10,000 nt of DNA from Melioribacteraceae bacterium (GTDB lineage: Bacteria; Bacteroidota; Ignavibacteria; Ignavibacteriales; Melioribacteraceae), in the NCBI GenBank assembly GCA_027036655.1, contig JALWEC010000186.1, positions 1-10,000 of the forward strand. The letters are read 5' to 3'. Below are positions 1-6,857 of the stretch, piece by piece. The notes beneath the pieces were generated by a model. That model saw nothing but the letters and a program-made list of their open reading frames with translations, had not been told where the DNA came from and did not search any database. Position 1 is the stretch's first letter, and each line of letters begins with the position of its first letter. The translations under genes and the position numbers were made by a program.

Positions 1-106
1 CATAATGAGTTAATTCAAATTCGTTATATTCATAAACGCAACGAATTTGAGGATTATATTCTAAAAGGGTATTTAATTTATTTTTTACAAATTCAACCGA
101 TGTCAT
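1..106 (-). CDS. Small hypothetical protein, partner of the HEPN-like gene (partial, N-terminal 35 codons)
   Basis: An open frame begins at an ATG (106-104) and runs off the left edge; 35 codons are visible, starting MTSVEFVKNKLNTL. The ATG overlaps the TGA of the upstream HEPN-like gene in an ATGA arrangement. An AAAGAGG ribosome-binding site lies about 10 bases upstream, inside the end of that gene, so translational coupling is likely. The visible part looks like an amphipathic helix followed by a strand-like stretch (IRCVYEYNEFELTHY). The 'YEY...TH' pattern recalls uncharacterised small proteins (about 100 aa) that I believe occur next to HEPN proteins in Bacteroidota, but this is from memory and no function is known to me. 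It is too short and too close to the edge for the automatic track, yet start, binding site and overlap all agree. Product assignment: hypothetical. Confidence 0.6.
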   Translation of the reverse strand, partial: MTSVEFVKNKLNTLLEYNPQIRCVYEYNEFELTHY

Positions 107-506
107 AGTTCATAGTCCTCTTTTAAAAGTAATAAAATTTCAGAAGAAATGTTTTTTGCGGTAATGCTTTTTGAATAAGTTACACCTACGTTTTTATAAT
201 CGGATTCTACTCGGTATTTCTTTAATTTAAATAGCTTTTGGTGGATAATTGTAGAATGCTTATCATTTATTTCTTTATGGGCATTGTAAAAAAAATTTAT
301 TAACCAATTGTGAAAACCTTTTTTTGAATCTATTGACTCTCTGTCAATTTCAACTTCGGATTTATTATAGTTGTTTATTAAAATAAATTTCAGCAATTGA
401 ATGCAACTGTAAAAAAACAATGAATACTAGCTGCATAGAAATTATTTTTTATTAAGAAATCTCCCGCTTCAAAGTTTTACTGAGACTTTTCTTTTATTGC
501 ACTCAT
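103..506 (-). pseudogene. HEPN/UPF0332-like protein gene, disrupted by a nonsense codon and a frameshift
   Basis: The longest intact frame (420-103) can start only at a TTG, with a TAG two codons before it, and lacks an N-terminal helix. Reading further upstream in another frame gives that helix: ATG at 506-504, MSAIKEKSQ, then TAA (479-477), then NFEAGDFLIKNNFYAASIHC and FF. It then joins YSCIQLLKFIL of the lower frame if the 7-T run (A run at 411-417) is read as 8. The combined text follows the UPF0332/HEPN pattern: a 'Y-A-A-S-x-H-x-x-F-Y-S' helix in place of the usual NRAYYAxFH, then KGFHNWLINFF, then a helix with YRVESDY where the family has R-x-x-A-D-Y. Total length of about 136 residues fits the family. 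The RNase R-x4-6-H motif of toxic HEPN proteins is not evident. HEPN proteins act in toxin-antitoxin, defence and nucleotidyltransferase pairs; no MNT-type partner is visible here. With both a stop and a frameshift it is probably a pseudogene; a sequencing error could explain only the homopolymer. Confidence 0.6.
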
Positions 507-525
507 CCGTTTTTCTTTTGTTTAT

Positions 526-555
526 ATTTAACAATTTAGTATATCTGCTTGTCAA
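526..555 (-). promoter_or_regulatory. Possible sigma70-like promoter for the HEPN-like cassette
   Basis: On the minus strand a TTGACA (555-550) is followed after 18 bases by TTAAAT (531-526), about 20 bases before the ATG at 506. A second TTGACA (561-556) abuts the first as a 6-bp tandem. The region is very AT-rich, so chance matches are likely, and Bacteroidota-type promoters use a different consensus. Weak call. Confidence 0.22.
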
Positions 556-657
556 TGTCAATAATTCACAATATTGAAGCTATTCTGAAAGAATGATATT
601 CAACCAATTATTTCTTCTGAATTTCAATTAAAAAATAATGAACGGTCAACCCCAAGT

Positions 658-1068
658 TCAAATCTCCTTAAAAATCCGAGCGAGTGAGTTCCCTGGGGCT
701 TTGAATTCCAAGTCGAGGAAATAGCCGAAAGGCGTTTGGTAAACTTCGTAGCCGGAGTTCTTCAGTCGTTCCTCGGCGTTATCGAAAAGTTGTTTAATCA
801 ATGCGGGATTGGCTTTGCTTTCGGAAAGATGCGCAAAGGAATGAAGTACAATTCGCTCGGTTTCGTTTTTACGCGCAGCCCATTTTAACTGCTTAATCAT
901 TTTTGTTTCAACCGACGAAAGTTTTTCTTCGTCTTCCAATTCAAGGTGAATAAAGCCGACGAGGGCATTATCGATTTTCTTTTCTTCGTCAATATCGGGA
1001 GCGTCTTCCCAACCTTTCCGGTTGGTTTTATATCCGAACAAGTCGGCGTAAATCATTAAAAGTTTCAT
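658..1068 (-). CDS. Stand-alone threonyl-tRNA synthetase editing domain protein
   Basis: A 136-residue protein resembling the N-terminal editing domain of archaeal threonyl-tRNA synthetase (tRNA-Thr_ED family, D-aminoacyl-tRNA-deacylase fold). In the known family this domain hydrolyses serine wrongly attached to tRNA(Thr). Recognisable pieces in order: MKLLMIYADLFGY (1-13), a central VGFIHLELEDEE strand-turn (37-48), IVLHSFAHLSESKANP (73-88), and TPFGYFLDLEFKAPGNSLAR (112-131), matching the family's 'PxAHLS' and 'PFGxxKxFxxxxxGHPL' regions. The synthetase catalytic and anticodon-binding parts are absent, so it would act in trans in the cytoplasm. I chose the ATG at 1068, not one 13 codons upstream (1107), because the family begins at this MxLLxIxxD and because GGAG lies 7 bases before it (CGGAGAATATT-ATG). 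It lies downstream of the purL cluster, separated by about 140 bp of repeat-like DNA. The substrate is not provable from sequence; D-aminoacyl-tRNA or another mischarged tRNA is possible. Confidence 0.8.
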   Translation of the reverse strand: MKLLMIYADLFGYKTNRKGWEDAPDIDEEKKIDNALVGFIHLELEDEEKLSSVETKMIKQLKWAARKNETERIVLHSFAHLSESKANPALIKQLFDNAEERLKNSGYEVYQTPFGYFLDLEFKAPGNSLARIFKEI

Positions 1069-1142
1069 AATATTCTCCGAATAATTTATTGATTGAGACA
1101 GTTGCATAACCTAAATTTGTTATATTGAGTTCGCCACACTTG

Positions 1143-1164
1143 CCCCGACCACTTTTGGTTGGGG
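1143..1164. repeat. GC-rich stem-loop in the RDD / editing-domain gap
   Basis: CCCCGACCA (1143-1151) and TGGTTGGGG (1156-1164) form a 9-bp stem around the loop CTTT. As plus-strand RNA the single non-Watson-Crick position is a G-U wobble; on the minus strand it is an A-C mismatch. No T-run follows on either side, so it does not look like a normal terminator of the minus-strand genes. It sits next to the inverted repeat units at 1173-1254 and may be part of the same intergenic element. Confidence 0.45.
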
Positions 1165-1172
1165 GTGAAGCG

Positions 1173-1254
1173 GAAGCGGTCCGAAATATCTCTAAACCCG
1201 GTATAATTACTGATTTTGAGATTCTTCACTCCGCTTCGCTCCATTCAGAATGAC
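1173..1254. repeat. Dispersed-repeat-type element, two inverted units
   Basis: GAGATTCTTCACTCCGCTTC (1218-1237), followed by GCTCCATTCAGAATGACA, is the kind of short sequence found many times in intergenic DNA of various bacteria. On the other strand it reads GTCATTCTGAATGGAGCGAAGCGG, giving the well-known spurious peptide pattern 'VILN..KRSEES'. A second, diverged unit lies in inverted orientation at 1173-1192; 15 of 20 positions complement 1218-1237, including GAAGCGG and ATCTC. The 25 bases between (1193-1217) are unique-looking. The right unit runs into the RDD gene and supplies its C-terminal codons and stop. Only one element is in this window, so 'dispersed' rests on general knowledge, not on copies seen here. 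Confidence 0.6.
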
Positions 1255-1779
1255 ATGACTTTTGTTATGTAAAGACTGTTGATTATATATTACAAAAGTT
1301 CCGGCTATAAAATCGTGTAAAGCTTGCTTGCGGCGCGTAAATCCCGCCATTATAAAACCGAACATCAAAATGAACGATGAAATTATTTTACTGAAATATC
1401 TTGCGGTAGCTCGCAGAAAGGAAATGCGCTCGTAATTTTCATCCGTTACAATTATGCCTACCGCGGCTTTTCCTAGTGTTGCCTGTTTTGGCGATGATTC
1501 CATCAAAGCAAAGTAAAGCCAGCCGACGGCTTCAAAGAGCAAAGCAAGAAGAACAATAATAATTGAGAACCCGAGTGAGTAGTCGTCAAATCGGGCGGAA
1601 GCCGCGTAAAGCGCCGAAGTATATTGCGGGAACGAATCGGCTTTATCAAGGAGCGGAGTCAAGAACCCGAAAAAAATCGTAAAAGGAATAATCAGTACGG
1701 ATTGAATAATCGATACAATGATTTTATCAATAATGTAAGCTACAAATCTTATCCAAAATCCGGCGAATTTAATTTCCAT
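1207..1779 (-). CDS. RDD-family integral membrane protein with repeat-derived C-terminus
   Basis: An inner-membrane protein of 190 residues from the ATG at 1779. RDD-family hallmarks are present: AGFWIRFVAYIIDKIIV with Arg11 and Asp18 in the first membrane segment, a hydrophobic segment at about 70-92, then SPKQATLGKAAVGIIVTDE (97-115), LRATARYFSKIISSFILMFGFIM (122-144) and the closing KQALHDFIAGTFVIY (151-165). Function of RDD proteins is mostly unknown; some have been linked to ion transport. The ATG at 1788 is also possible, but AGGG touches it directly, whereas the ATG at 1779 has AGGG 9 bases upstream. The gene overlaps the end of the YihY gene by 11 bases (20 with the other start), so the two are probably co-translated. 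The last ~15 residues (from V176: VILNGAKRSEESQNQ) are translated from the repeat element and are not part of the family fold. Confidence 0.88.
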   Translation of the reverse strand: MEIKFAGFWIRFVAYIIDKIIVSIIQSVLIIPFTIFFGFLTPLLDKADSFPQYTSALYAASARFDDYSLGFSIIIVLLALLFEAVGWLYFALMESSPKQATLGKAAVGIIVTDENYERISFLRATARYFSKIISSFILMFGFIMAGFTRRKQALHDFIAGTFVIYNQQSLHNKSHVILNGAKRSEESQNQ

Positions 1780-2701
1780 TTTGTTCATCCCTGTTTATTT
1801 CTTTATGTCTGTTTTTATAAAGCATCCCGATTTCCGCTCCGAGGAGAAACAAGATTGAAGAATAAAATATCCAAAAAAGGATAACGATTAAAAGCAGGAA
1901 CGCTCCGTAAAGATTTTCAGCCGCGAGAAAATATGTTACGTAGTAACCGAAAATGTATTTCATTATCGCCCAAAGCAACGCCGCCCAAAAAGCCGAAAGC
2001 GCAATAACTTTATGCCCGATTCTTTCGTATGGAATTATGTAGTAGAAAAAATAAAAAAGTAAAAATATAATAAAGAACGATGAGAGTGAAAGCAGATATG
2101 TAAGGAGGCTGCTAATCCTCAACTGTTGTAGTATTTCCAACTGAAGAGTTGAGTTAATTAAAATCTGAATTGTCGGAAAGATTGTAGTTGTAAGAAGCAT
2201 AATAACAAGAAGTAGTAAAATCATTCCCAAATCTTTTATTAAACCGTACCAAGCACTTTTCTTCTTCTCGACGCGAAAGATATAATTTAAGATGGAACGG
2301 AGACTGCTGAAAAGCCAAGTTGAAGTAAACATCAAACCGAATACGCCCACGTAGCCGATAATGTTTTTGTAATGGAACGCCGTTGGGATGCGGGATGAAA
2401 TATAATGCTCGATGTATTGAGCAAAATCGGGGTAAGGGATTATTGTGTCGATAAGTTGATTTACGTAATGCATCAGCAGTTCGGGAGAGACGATGGTCCC
2501 GAGTATTGCCACAACAACAAGAAGAAAAGGAATCATGCTGAGGATTAAAGAAAACGCGATTCCTGCAGCGGAAAGAAAAATATGGTCGTCCTCGATTTTT
2601 TCAAAAAGTCCGCCGAAGTAATATGAGGTGAAGTCGAAGAACTTGCGGAGTTTTTCTATTGAGAAGTTCCGTGAAAGCGCTCTTAAAAATTTAAACTTCA
2701 T
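1769..2701 (-). CDS. YihY/BrkB-family (UPF0761) inner-membrane protein
   Basis: A 310-residue polytopic membrane protein with the full YihY/virulence factor BrkB pattern. After a charged cytoplasmic N-terminus (1-40) comes [20 protein letters not shown] (40-59), the family's signature first helix. Further hydrophobic segments lie at about 113-131, 157-175, 198-223 and 232-256, and the conserved last segment is [20 protein letters not shown] (265-284) followed by FLLGAEIG. The tail (294-310) is hydrophilic. The family was once annotated as ribonuclease BN; that was a misassignment, and its true role is unsettled. Its start overlaps the end of purL by 11 bases and its end overlaps the RDD gene, so it appears to be the middle gene of an operon. 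Length is normal and nothing looks broken. Confidence 0.92.
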   Translation of the reverse strand: MKFKFLRALSRNFSIEKLRKFFDFTSYYFGGLFEKIEDDHIFLSAAGIAFSLILSMIPFLLVVVAILGTIVSPELLMHYVNQLIDTIIPYPDFAQYIEHYISSRIPTAFHYKNIIGYVGVFGLMFTSTWLFSSLRSILNYIFRVEKKKSAWYGLIKDLGMILLLLVIMLLTTTIFPTIQILINSTLQLEILQQLRISSLLTYLLSLSSFFIIFLLFYFFYYIIPYERIGHKVIALSAFWAALLWAIMKYIFGYYVTYFLAAENLYGAFLLLIVILFWIFYSSILFLLGAEIGMLYKNRHKEINRDEQNGN

Positions 2702-4922
2702 GGCTCATCTTTTCGGAAATTGTGTTGTGAAAAATTTGGGACAGCTTTTCTGAATCAATATTCATTAAATTGTTTACGGTTAAATTTTTCTCCGTAACTT
2801 TTCCCAAAAAAGTAAGTGGTACATCGACGCCGGAGATTAGTTTTTCAAACGCTTCTTTGTCGCTCGGCGCAATCGAAACAATTACGCGCGATTGAGATTC
2901 CGAGAAAAGTGAGAAGTCGGCGCGCGTTTTAATCGGGACATTAACGGACGCTCCTTTTAGCGACTCGCGGTTTGCTACGCAGCATTCAGCCAAAGCCGCC
3001 GCAATTCCTCCTTCCGAAATATCGTGAGCCGAAGCAATCAGTCCGCTTTCAATTGCCTGAAGAAGAACGTTTTGCAAATTTCCTTCTCTTTCCAAATCAA
3101 ATTTTGGCGCGTCTCCTTCGACAAGATTATAAATTGTTTTAAGATATTCGCTTCCCCCTATTTCTTCAAAATCTTCTCCGAGCAGATAGATTAAATCGCC
3201 GGGATTTTTAAACTCGGATGTAACCGTTTCGGATAAATCTTTGATTAATCCCACCATGCCGATAACAGGCGTCGGGTAAACGGTTGAATCGGGGCTTTCG
3301 TTATAGAAGCTGACATTGCCGCCGGTAACGGGAGTGTTCAAAAATCTGCAAGCTTCTCCCATTCCTTCAATCGCCTGTGAGAAAGTCCAGTAAACTTCCG
3401 GATCATACGGATTGCCGAAGTTCAGGCAGTTTGTAACGGCGAGGGGTTTTGCGCCGGAGCAGACAATGTTGCGCGCCGATTCGGCGACGGCAATCATGGA
3501 ACCGACTTTCGGGTTTAAGTAAACGTATCGCCCGTTGCAATCGGCGCTTGCGGCGATGCCTTTATTTGTATCCCCGACACGGATAACCGCCGCGTCCGAG
3601 CCGGGCGGGACAATCGTGTTGGTCTGGACTTTTGAATCGTACTGTTCAAAAACCCAATGCTTGGAAACTATGTTCGGCGAAGAAAAAACTTTTATGAATG
3701 TCGATTCAATATTATCCGGTTCGGGAAGGGAACCGAAATCGAACGAATGTTTTTCATCAAGATATGCCGGGCGTTTTTTCTCGCGGATATAAACCGGCGC
3801 GCCGCCTCCGAGAACTAAATTGAACGCAGGAACTTTAACTTTTTTCTCGCCCGAATAATCGACGTCGATTAAATCTTCGTCTATTACTTCTCCGATAATC
3901 TCGCAGTTCAAATCCCATTTATTAAAGACTTCAATGATTTTATCTTCGTAACCTTTTTTTGCGACAACAAGCATCCTTTCTTGAGATTCGGAAAGCATTA
4001 TTTCGTAAGCGGACATCCCGTCTTCCCGCAGCGGGACTTTGCTCAGATCTATTCTCATTCCCGATTTCCCTTTTTCGCTCATCTCCGAAGTCGAGCAGGA
4101 AATTCCCGCGGCTCCCATATCCTGAATGCCGACAATCCAATCATTCTCGATGATTTCGAGTGTGGCTTCGAGGAGCAGCTTTTCGGTAAATGGATCTCCC
4201 ACTTGTACGGAAGGGCGTTTTGATTCCGATTTTTCAGACAGTTCCTCGGAAGCGAAAGTGGCTCCGTGGATCCCGTCTCGTCCGGTTGCCGATCCTACAA
4301 TCATTACCGGATTTCCCGCCCCTTTGGCAACCGCGGAAGCTGTTTTCTTAGCGTCAACAATTCCGATTGCCATCGCGTTAACAAGGGGATTGCCTTGATA
4401 AGAATCGTCGAAAAATACTTCTCCGCCGACTGTCGGGACGCCGAAGCAGTTTCCGTAATCTCCGATTCCTTTTACAATATTTTCAAAAAGGAAACGAGTG
4501 CGCGGATTATCGAGAGAACCGAAGCGGAGTGAATTTAGCGCCGCAACGGGACGCGCGCCCATTGTGAAAATATCGCGGAGAATTCCTCCAACGCCGGTTG
4601 CGGCGCCCTGATAAGGCTCAACGGCTGAAGGGTGGTTATGGCTTTCAATTTTAAATGCAACGGCTTGTCCGTCTCCGATATCAACCAATCCGGCGTTTTC
4701 TTCTCCGGCGCCGACCAAAAGATGTTCGCCGTCTCGCGGGAGTTTTTTTATTTCGGCAATTGAGTTTTTGTAACTGCAGTGCTCGCTCCACATTACACTG
4801 AATATTCCGAGTTCGGTGTAGTTGGGAGTTCGTCCTAAAATTTCACAAACCCGTGCGTATTCTTCTTCGGTTAGTCCGTGTTCCAATGCAAGCTGAAGTG
4901 TAACTTCCGGTTCTTTAATCAT
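2691..4922 (-). CDS. purL: Phosphoribosylformylglycinamidine synthase subunit PurL
   Basis: A 743-residue small-type PurL, the ATP-binding synthase subunit that converts FGAR to FGAM in purine biosynthesis. It normally works with PurS and the glutaminase PurQ; neither is in this window. Visible motifs: [13 protein letters not shown] (42-54), [20 protein letters not shown] (89-108) with the active-site histidine region, and [19 protein letters not shown] (109-127) of the AIRS/PurM-type fold. The second half-repeat holds [28 protein letters not shown] and [14 protein letters not shown], and near the end [21 protein letters not shown] six bases upstream (4928) is in frame, but the ATG at 4922 is the better start, preceded by AAAAGATTGATT, a weak binding site. 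The length fits the PurS-dependent class rather than the ~1300-residue fused enzyme. It is the first gene of the minus-strand cluster and its end overlaps yihY by 11 bases. Confidence 0.97.
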   Translation of the reverse strand: MIKEPEVTLQLALEHGLTEEEYARVCEILGRTPNYTELGIFSVMWSEHCSYKNSIAEIKKLPRDGEHLLVGAGEENAGLVDIGDGQAVAFKIESHNHPSAVEPYQGAATGVGGILRDIFTMGARPVAALNSLRFGSLDNPRTRFLFENIVKGIGDYGNCFGVPTVGGEVFFDDSYQGNPLVNAMAIGIVDAKKTASAVAKGAGNPVMIVGSATGRDGIHGATFASEELSEKSESKRPSVQVGDPFTEKLLLEATLEIIENDWIVGIQDMGAAGISCSTSEMSEKGKSGMRIDLSKVPLREDGMSAYEIMLSESQERMLVVAKKGYEDKIIEVFNKWDLNCEIIGEVIDEDLIDVDYSGEKKVKVPAFNLVLGGGAPVYIREKKRPAYLDEKHSFDFGSLPEPDNIESTFIKVFSSPNIVSKHWVFEQYDSKVQTNTIVPPGSDAAVIRVGDTNKGIAASADCNGRYVYLNPKVGSMIAVAESARNIVCSGAKPLAVTNCLNFGNPYDPEVYWTFSQAIEGMGEACRFLNTPVTGGNVSFYNESPDSTVYPTPVIGMVGLIKDLSETVTSEFKNPGDLIYLLGEDFEEIGGSEYLKTIYNLVEGDAPKFDLEREGNLQNVLLQAIESGLIASAHDISEGGIAAALAECCVANRESLKGASVNVPIKTRADFSLFSESQSRVIVSIAPSDKEAFEKLISGVDVPLTFLGKVTEKNLTVNNLMNIDSEKLSQIFHNTISEKMSHEV

Positions 4923-5172
4923 AATCAATCTTTTAAAATTTTTGTTTTGGCGAAATTAAATTGCTCGATTAAAACAGTATTCTGAAGATAACCGATTTTT
5001 CGGATAACCGGACGGACTGTAAGAGGCGACAAGTAGCTTTCCCGTGAAAAGTTTTTACCGAAAAATTTAGATATCTTTAATTTGTACACAAAAAATAGAT
5101 GTAAAATCACAAAATTTTAATAATTTAGTACTTAAATTAAGAATTAAAATTAAAAGAAAGGAATTTGATTAT
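4923..5172. promoter_or_regulatory. Divergent intergenic region between purL and the envelope-protein operon
   Basis: These 250 AT-rich bases separate divergent genes and must hold both promoters, though I cannot place a convincing -35/-10 pair. Visible structure: the 8-bp direct repeat GATAACCG at 4987-4994 and 5003-5010 (16 bases start to start), with a small CCGA-TTTT-TCGG hairpin (4992-5003) between, and a TTTGT-AC-ACAAA dyad (5081-5092). These could be operator sites. No known purine, ZTP or PRPP riboswitch signature was recognised. A GAAAGGAA binding site (5156-5163) sits 9 bases before the plus-strand ATG at 5173. Confidence 0.4.
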
Positions 5173-5796
5173 ATGAGAATATTAAAATTATTAATTCTGT
5201 TGATAATTTTTGCGGTTCCATTATTAGCTCAAACAAATAATTTTGAAGGTAAGATCGTACTTAAAGTCAATACCGGCGGGAACGATAACTATATGAATTA
5301 TTTGATAAAAGGGAATGCCGTCAGAATGGAAATGCCCCAAATGCCGGTTGGTTATATGCTTCTGAGAGATTCCACTTTTTATGTTGTAATGCCGCAGCAG
5401 AAAATGTATATGTCGGTAAGCGCACAGCAGCAAAAAATGATGGGAAGCGGCGACCCGCTAAAAAATTTAGACGATAAAAGAAAACCGATCAAAACGGGAA
5501 GAACAAAAAAAATACTCGGTTACACTTGCAACGAGTATGTGATTAAAGACGACGCGGGAACGACTACGATTTGGGCCACCGACAAGTTTATTAATTTCCC
5601 GGGATTTGACGGCACCGGAGACGATGCAATGAGAGAAGTTCTCGGATTGGAGAAGTTTTTCCCGATGTCGGTAATTTCGACGGAAAACGGCGTTCCGGTT
5701 AAAATGGAAGTAACTGAAATCAAAAGAGAATCCGTTCCCGCCGAAAAAATGGAATTACCGAGCGATTTTTCGGAAATGAAAATGCCGGGGAATTAA
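5173..5796 (+). CDS. Secreted DUF4412-like protein
   Basis: A 207-residue exported protein. It begins with a signal peptide (MRILKLLILLIIFAVPLLAQ) with likely cleavage after Ala19, and no lipobox cysteine. The mature part starts FEGKIVLKVN, with a chain of short strands: YLIKGNAVRMEMPQ, MLLRDSTFYVVMPQQKMYM, then the pattern GRTKKILGYTCNEYVIKD (108-125), typical of DUF4412, then TTIWATDKFINFPGF and a closing VKMEVTEIKRESVP. Such proteins are periplasmic or outer-membrane associated in Bacteroidota and relatives, and their role is unknown. The region is rich in methionine and lysine. The strong GAAAGGAA binding site supports the start. It is the first gene of a three-gene plus-strand set; the next start is only 2 bases after its stop. 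Confidence 0.82.
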   Translation: MRILKLLILLIIFAVPLLAQTNNFEGKIVLKVNTGGNDNYMNYLIKGNAVRMEMPQMPVGYMLLRDSTFYVVMPQQKMYMSVSAQQQKMMGSGDPLKNLDDKRKPIKTGRTKKILGYTCNEYVIKDDAGTTTIWATDKFINFPGFDGTGDDAMREVLGLEKFFPMSVISTENGVPVKMEVTEIKRESVPAEKMELPSDFSEMKMPGN

Positions 5797-5798
5797 TT

Positions 5799-6821
5799 TT
5801 GAAAAAAGTGATTTTAACTTTTGTTTTGGGAGCGTTTGTTTTTCTTTCAGGATGTGGAAGCAATGAAAGCGGTAACTCCGTAAGAGTTAAAGAAACAAAG
5901 CTAACTTTAATCAATTTAGCTTCACCGTTTAATGACAGGCATCAGGAATATTCGGGATTAGCCTGGTATAAGGATAATCTTGTGCTTCTTCCGCAGTATT
6001 TGTTCGGAAGAGATTCACATAGTGCTACGGGATATCTTTTTACAATCAAAAAGTCCGTTATTTTAGATTATTTGAAGAATTTAGAAAATCATCCGTTGAT
6101 TAAACCTGATACACTTAAAGTTATCGGAAAAGGATTAACCCGTTTCAACCGCCGCGGATCTGGATATGAATCAATCGGTTTTATCGGCGATAATGTTTAT
6201 TTTACGATTGAGTCGATTGGAGAGCCGACAAGAACGTTTTTAATAAAAGGGAAAATTAACAATTCCGGGCAAAGGATTACGCTTGATTCCGCCACGCTTA
6301 CTCAAATTCCGCTTCAGACTAATATTCTGAATATCGGATATGAGACGATGGTTATTGACGGTGACAGAATAATCGTTATTAACGAAGCAAACGGAGCGAA
6401 CGTTAATTCAAATCCCAAAGCGTTTATGTATGATGAAAACCTAAAGTTGGTTTCCAGGCTATCGATGCCTCATATCGAATATCGAATAACGGATGCAACA
6501 TATGTTGAGAATAATAAATTTTATGCAATGAATTATTTTTGGACCGGCGACCGTAACGATTTGAAACCGTGGAACGATTCGGTTGCAACCAAATACGGTA
6601 TAACGTCTTCACAATCCGCCACCGTTGGCGTTGAGAGGGTACTGTCGTTTGTAATAGGGAAAAATAAAATTGAACTCAGCGGAGAAGCTCCCATTTACTG
6701 GAAAGTTATTCCGAAGAAGGGAAGAAATTGGGAAGGTATCGCAAGACTTGATGATAAAGGATTTTTACTTATAACTGATTCTTTTCCGACTTCGCTTTTA
6801 GGTTTTGTAAAGAAAAACTAA
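5799..6821 (+). CDS. Beta-propeller-like lipoprotein of unknown function
   Basis: A 340-residue lipoprotein starting at TTG, 2 bases after the previous stop, with GGGGAA from the upstream gene's end as a plausible binding site. The N-terminus MKKVILTFVLGAFVFLSGC is a lipoprotein signal with lipobox LSGC (Cys19). The mature part shows a recurring unit, acidic residue or S-G then a hydrophobic pair, then a short turn and a strand: EYSGLAWYKDNLVLLPQ (50-66), YESIGFIGDNVYFTIES (123-139), YETMVIDGDRIIVINEANG (181-199), YRITDATYVENNKFYAMN (228-245), WEGIARLDDKGFLLITD (311-327). This spacing suggests propeller blades similar to phytase-like/esterase-like propellers, but I cannot assign the family or an activity. 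Probably anchored in the outer or inner membrane facing the periplasm, co-expressed with the flanking exported proteins. Confidence 0.75.
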   Translation: MKKVILTFVLGAFVFLSGCGSNESGNSVRVKETKLTLINLASPFNDRHQEYSGLAWYKDNLVLLPQYLFGRDSHSATGYLFTIKKSVILDYLKNLENHPLIKPDTLKVIGKGLTRFNRRGSGYESIGFIGDNVYFTIESIGEPTRTFLIKGKINNSGQRITLDSATLTQIPLQTNILNIGYETMVIDGDRIIVINEANGANVNSNPKAFMYDENLKLVSRLSMPHIEYRITDATYVENNKFYAMNYFWTGDRNDLKPWNDSVATKYGITSSQSATVGVERVLSFVIGKNKIELSGEAPIYWKVIPKKGRNWEGIARLDDKGFLLITDSFPTSLLGFVKKN

Positions 6822-6857
6822 TTAATAAATATGTATCACAAAAAAAGAGAGTGCAAA

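Noticed and set aside
1143..1164. GC-rich stem-loop considered as a terminator for the purL-yihY-RDD transcript
   Set aside because: No T-run follows on the minus strand, and the stem pairs better as plus-strand RNA, so it was listed as a repeat structure instead.
1624..1884. Plus-strand open frame of 86 codons across the yihY/RDD junction
   Set aside because: It is antisense to two recognisable membrane-protein genes and has no family resemblance.
3535..4532. Several plus- and minus-strand open frames of 64-90 codons inside purL
   Set aside because: They are out of frame with, or opposite to, a fully intact and well-conserved purL and have low-complexity Ser/Arg-rich translations typical of shadow frames.
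4925..5110. Minus-strand open frame of 61 codons between purL and the next gene
   Set aside because: It overlaps the purL start, lies in the divergent promoter region, has no clear ribosome-binding site, and its translation resembles no protein family; it would fill the only space available for both promoters.
4923..5172. Purine-type riboswitch upstream of purL
   Set aside because: No conserved core of the known purine, ZTP or PRPP riboswitches was recognised on the minus strand.
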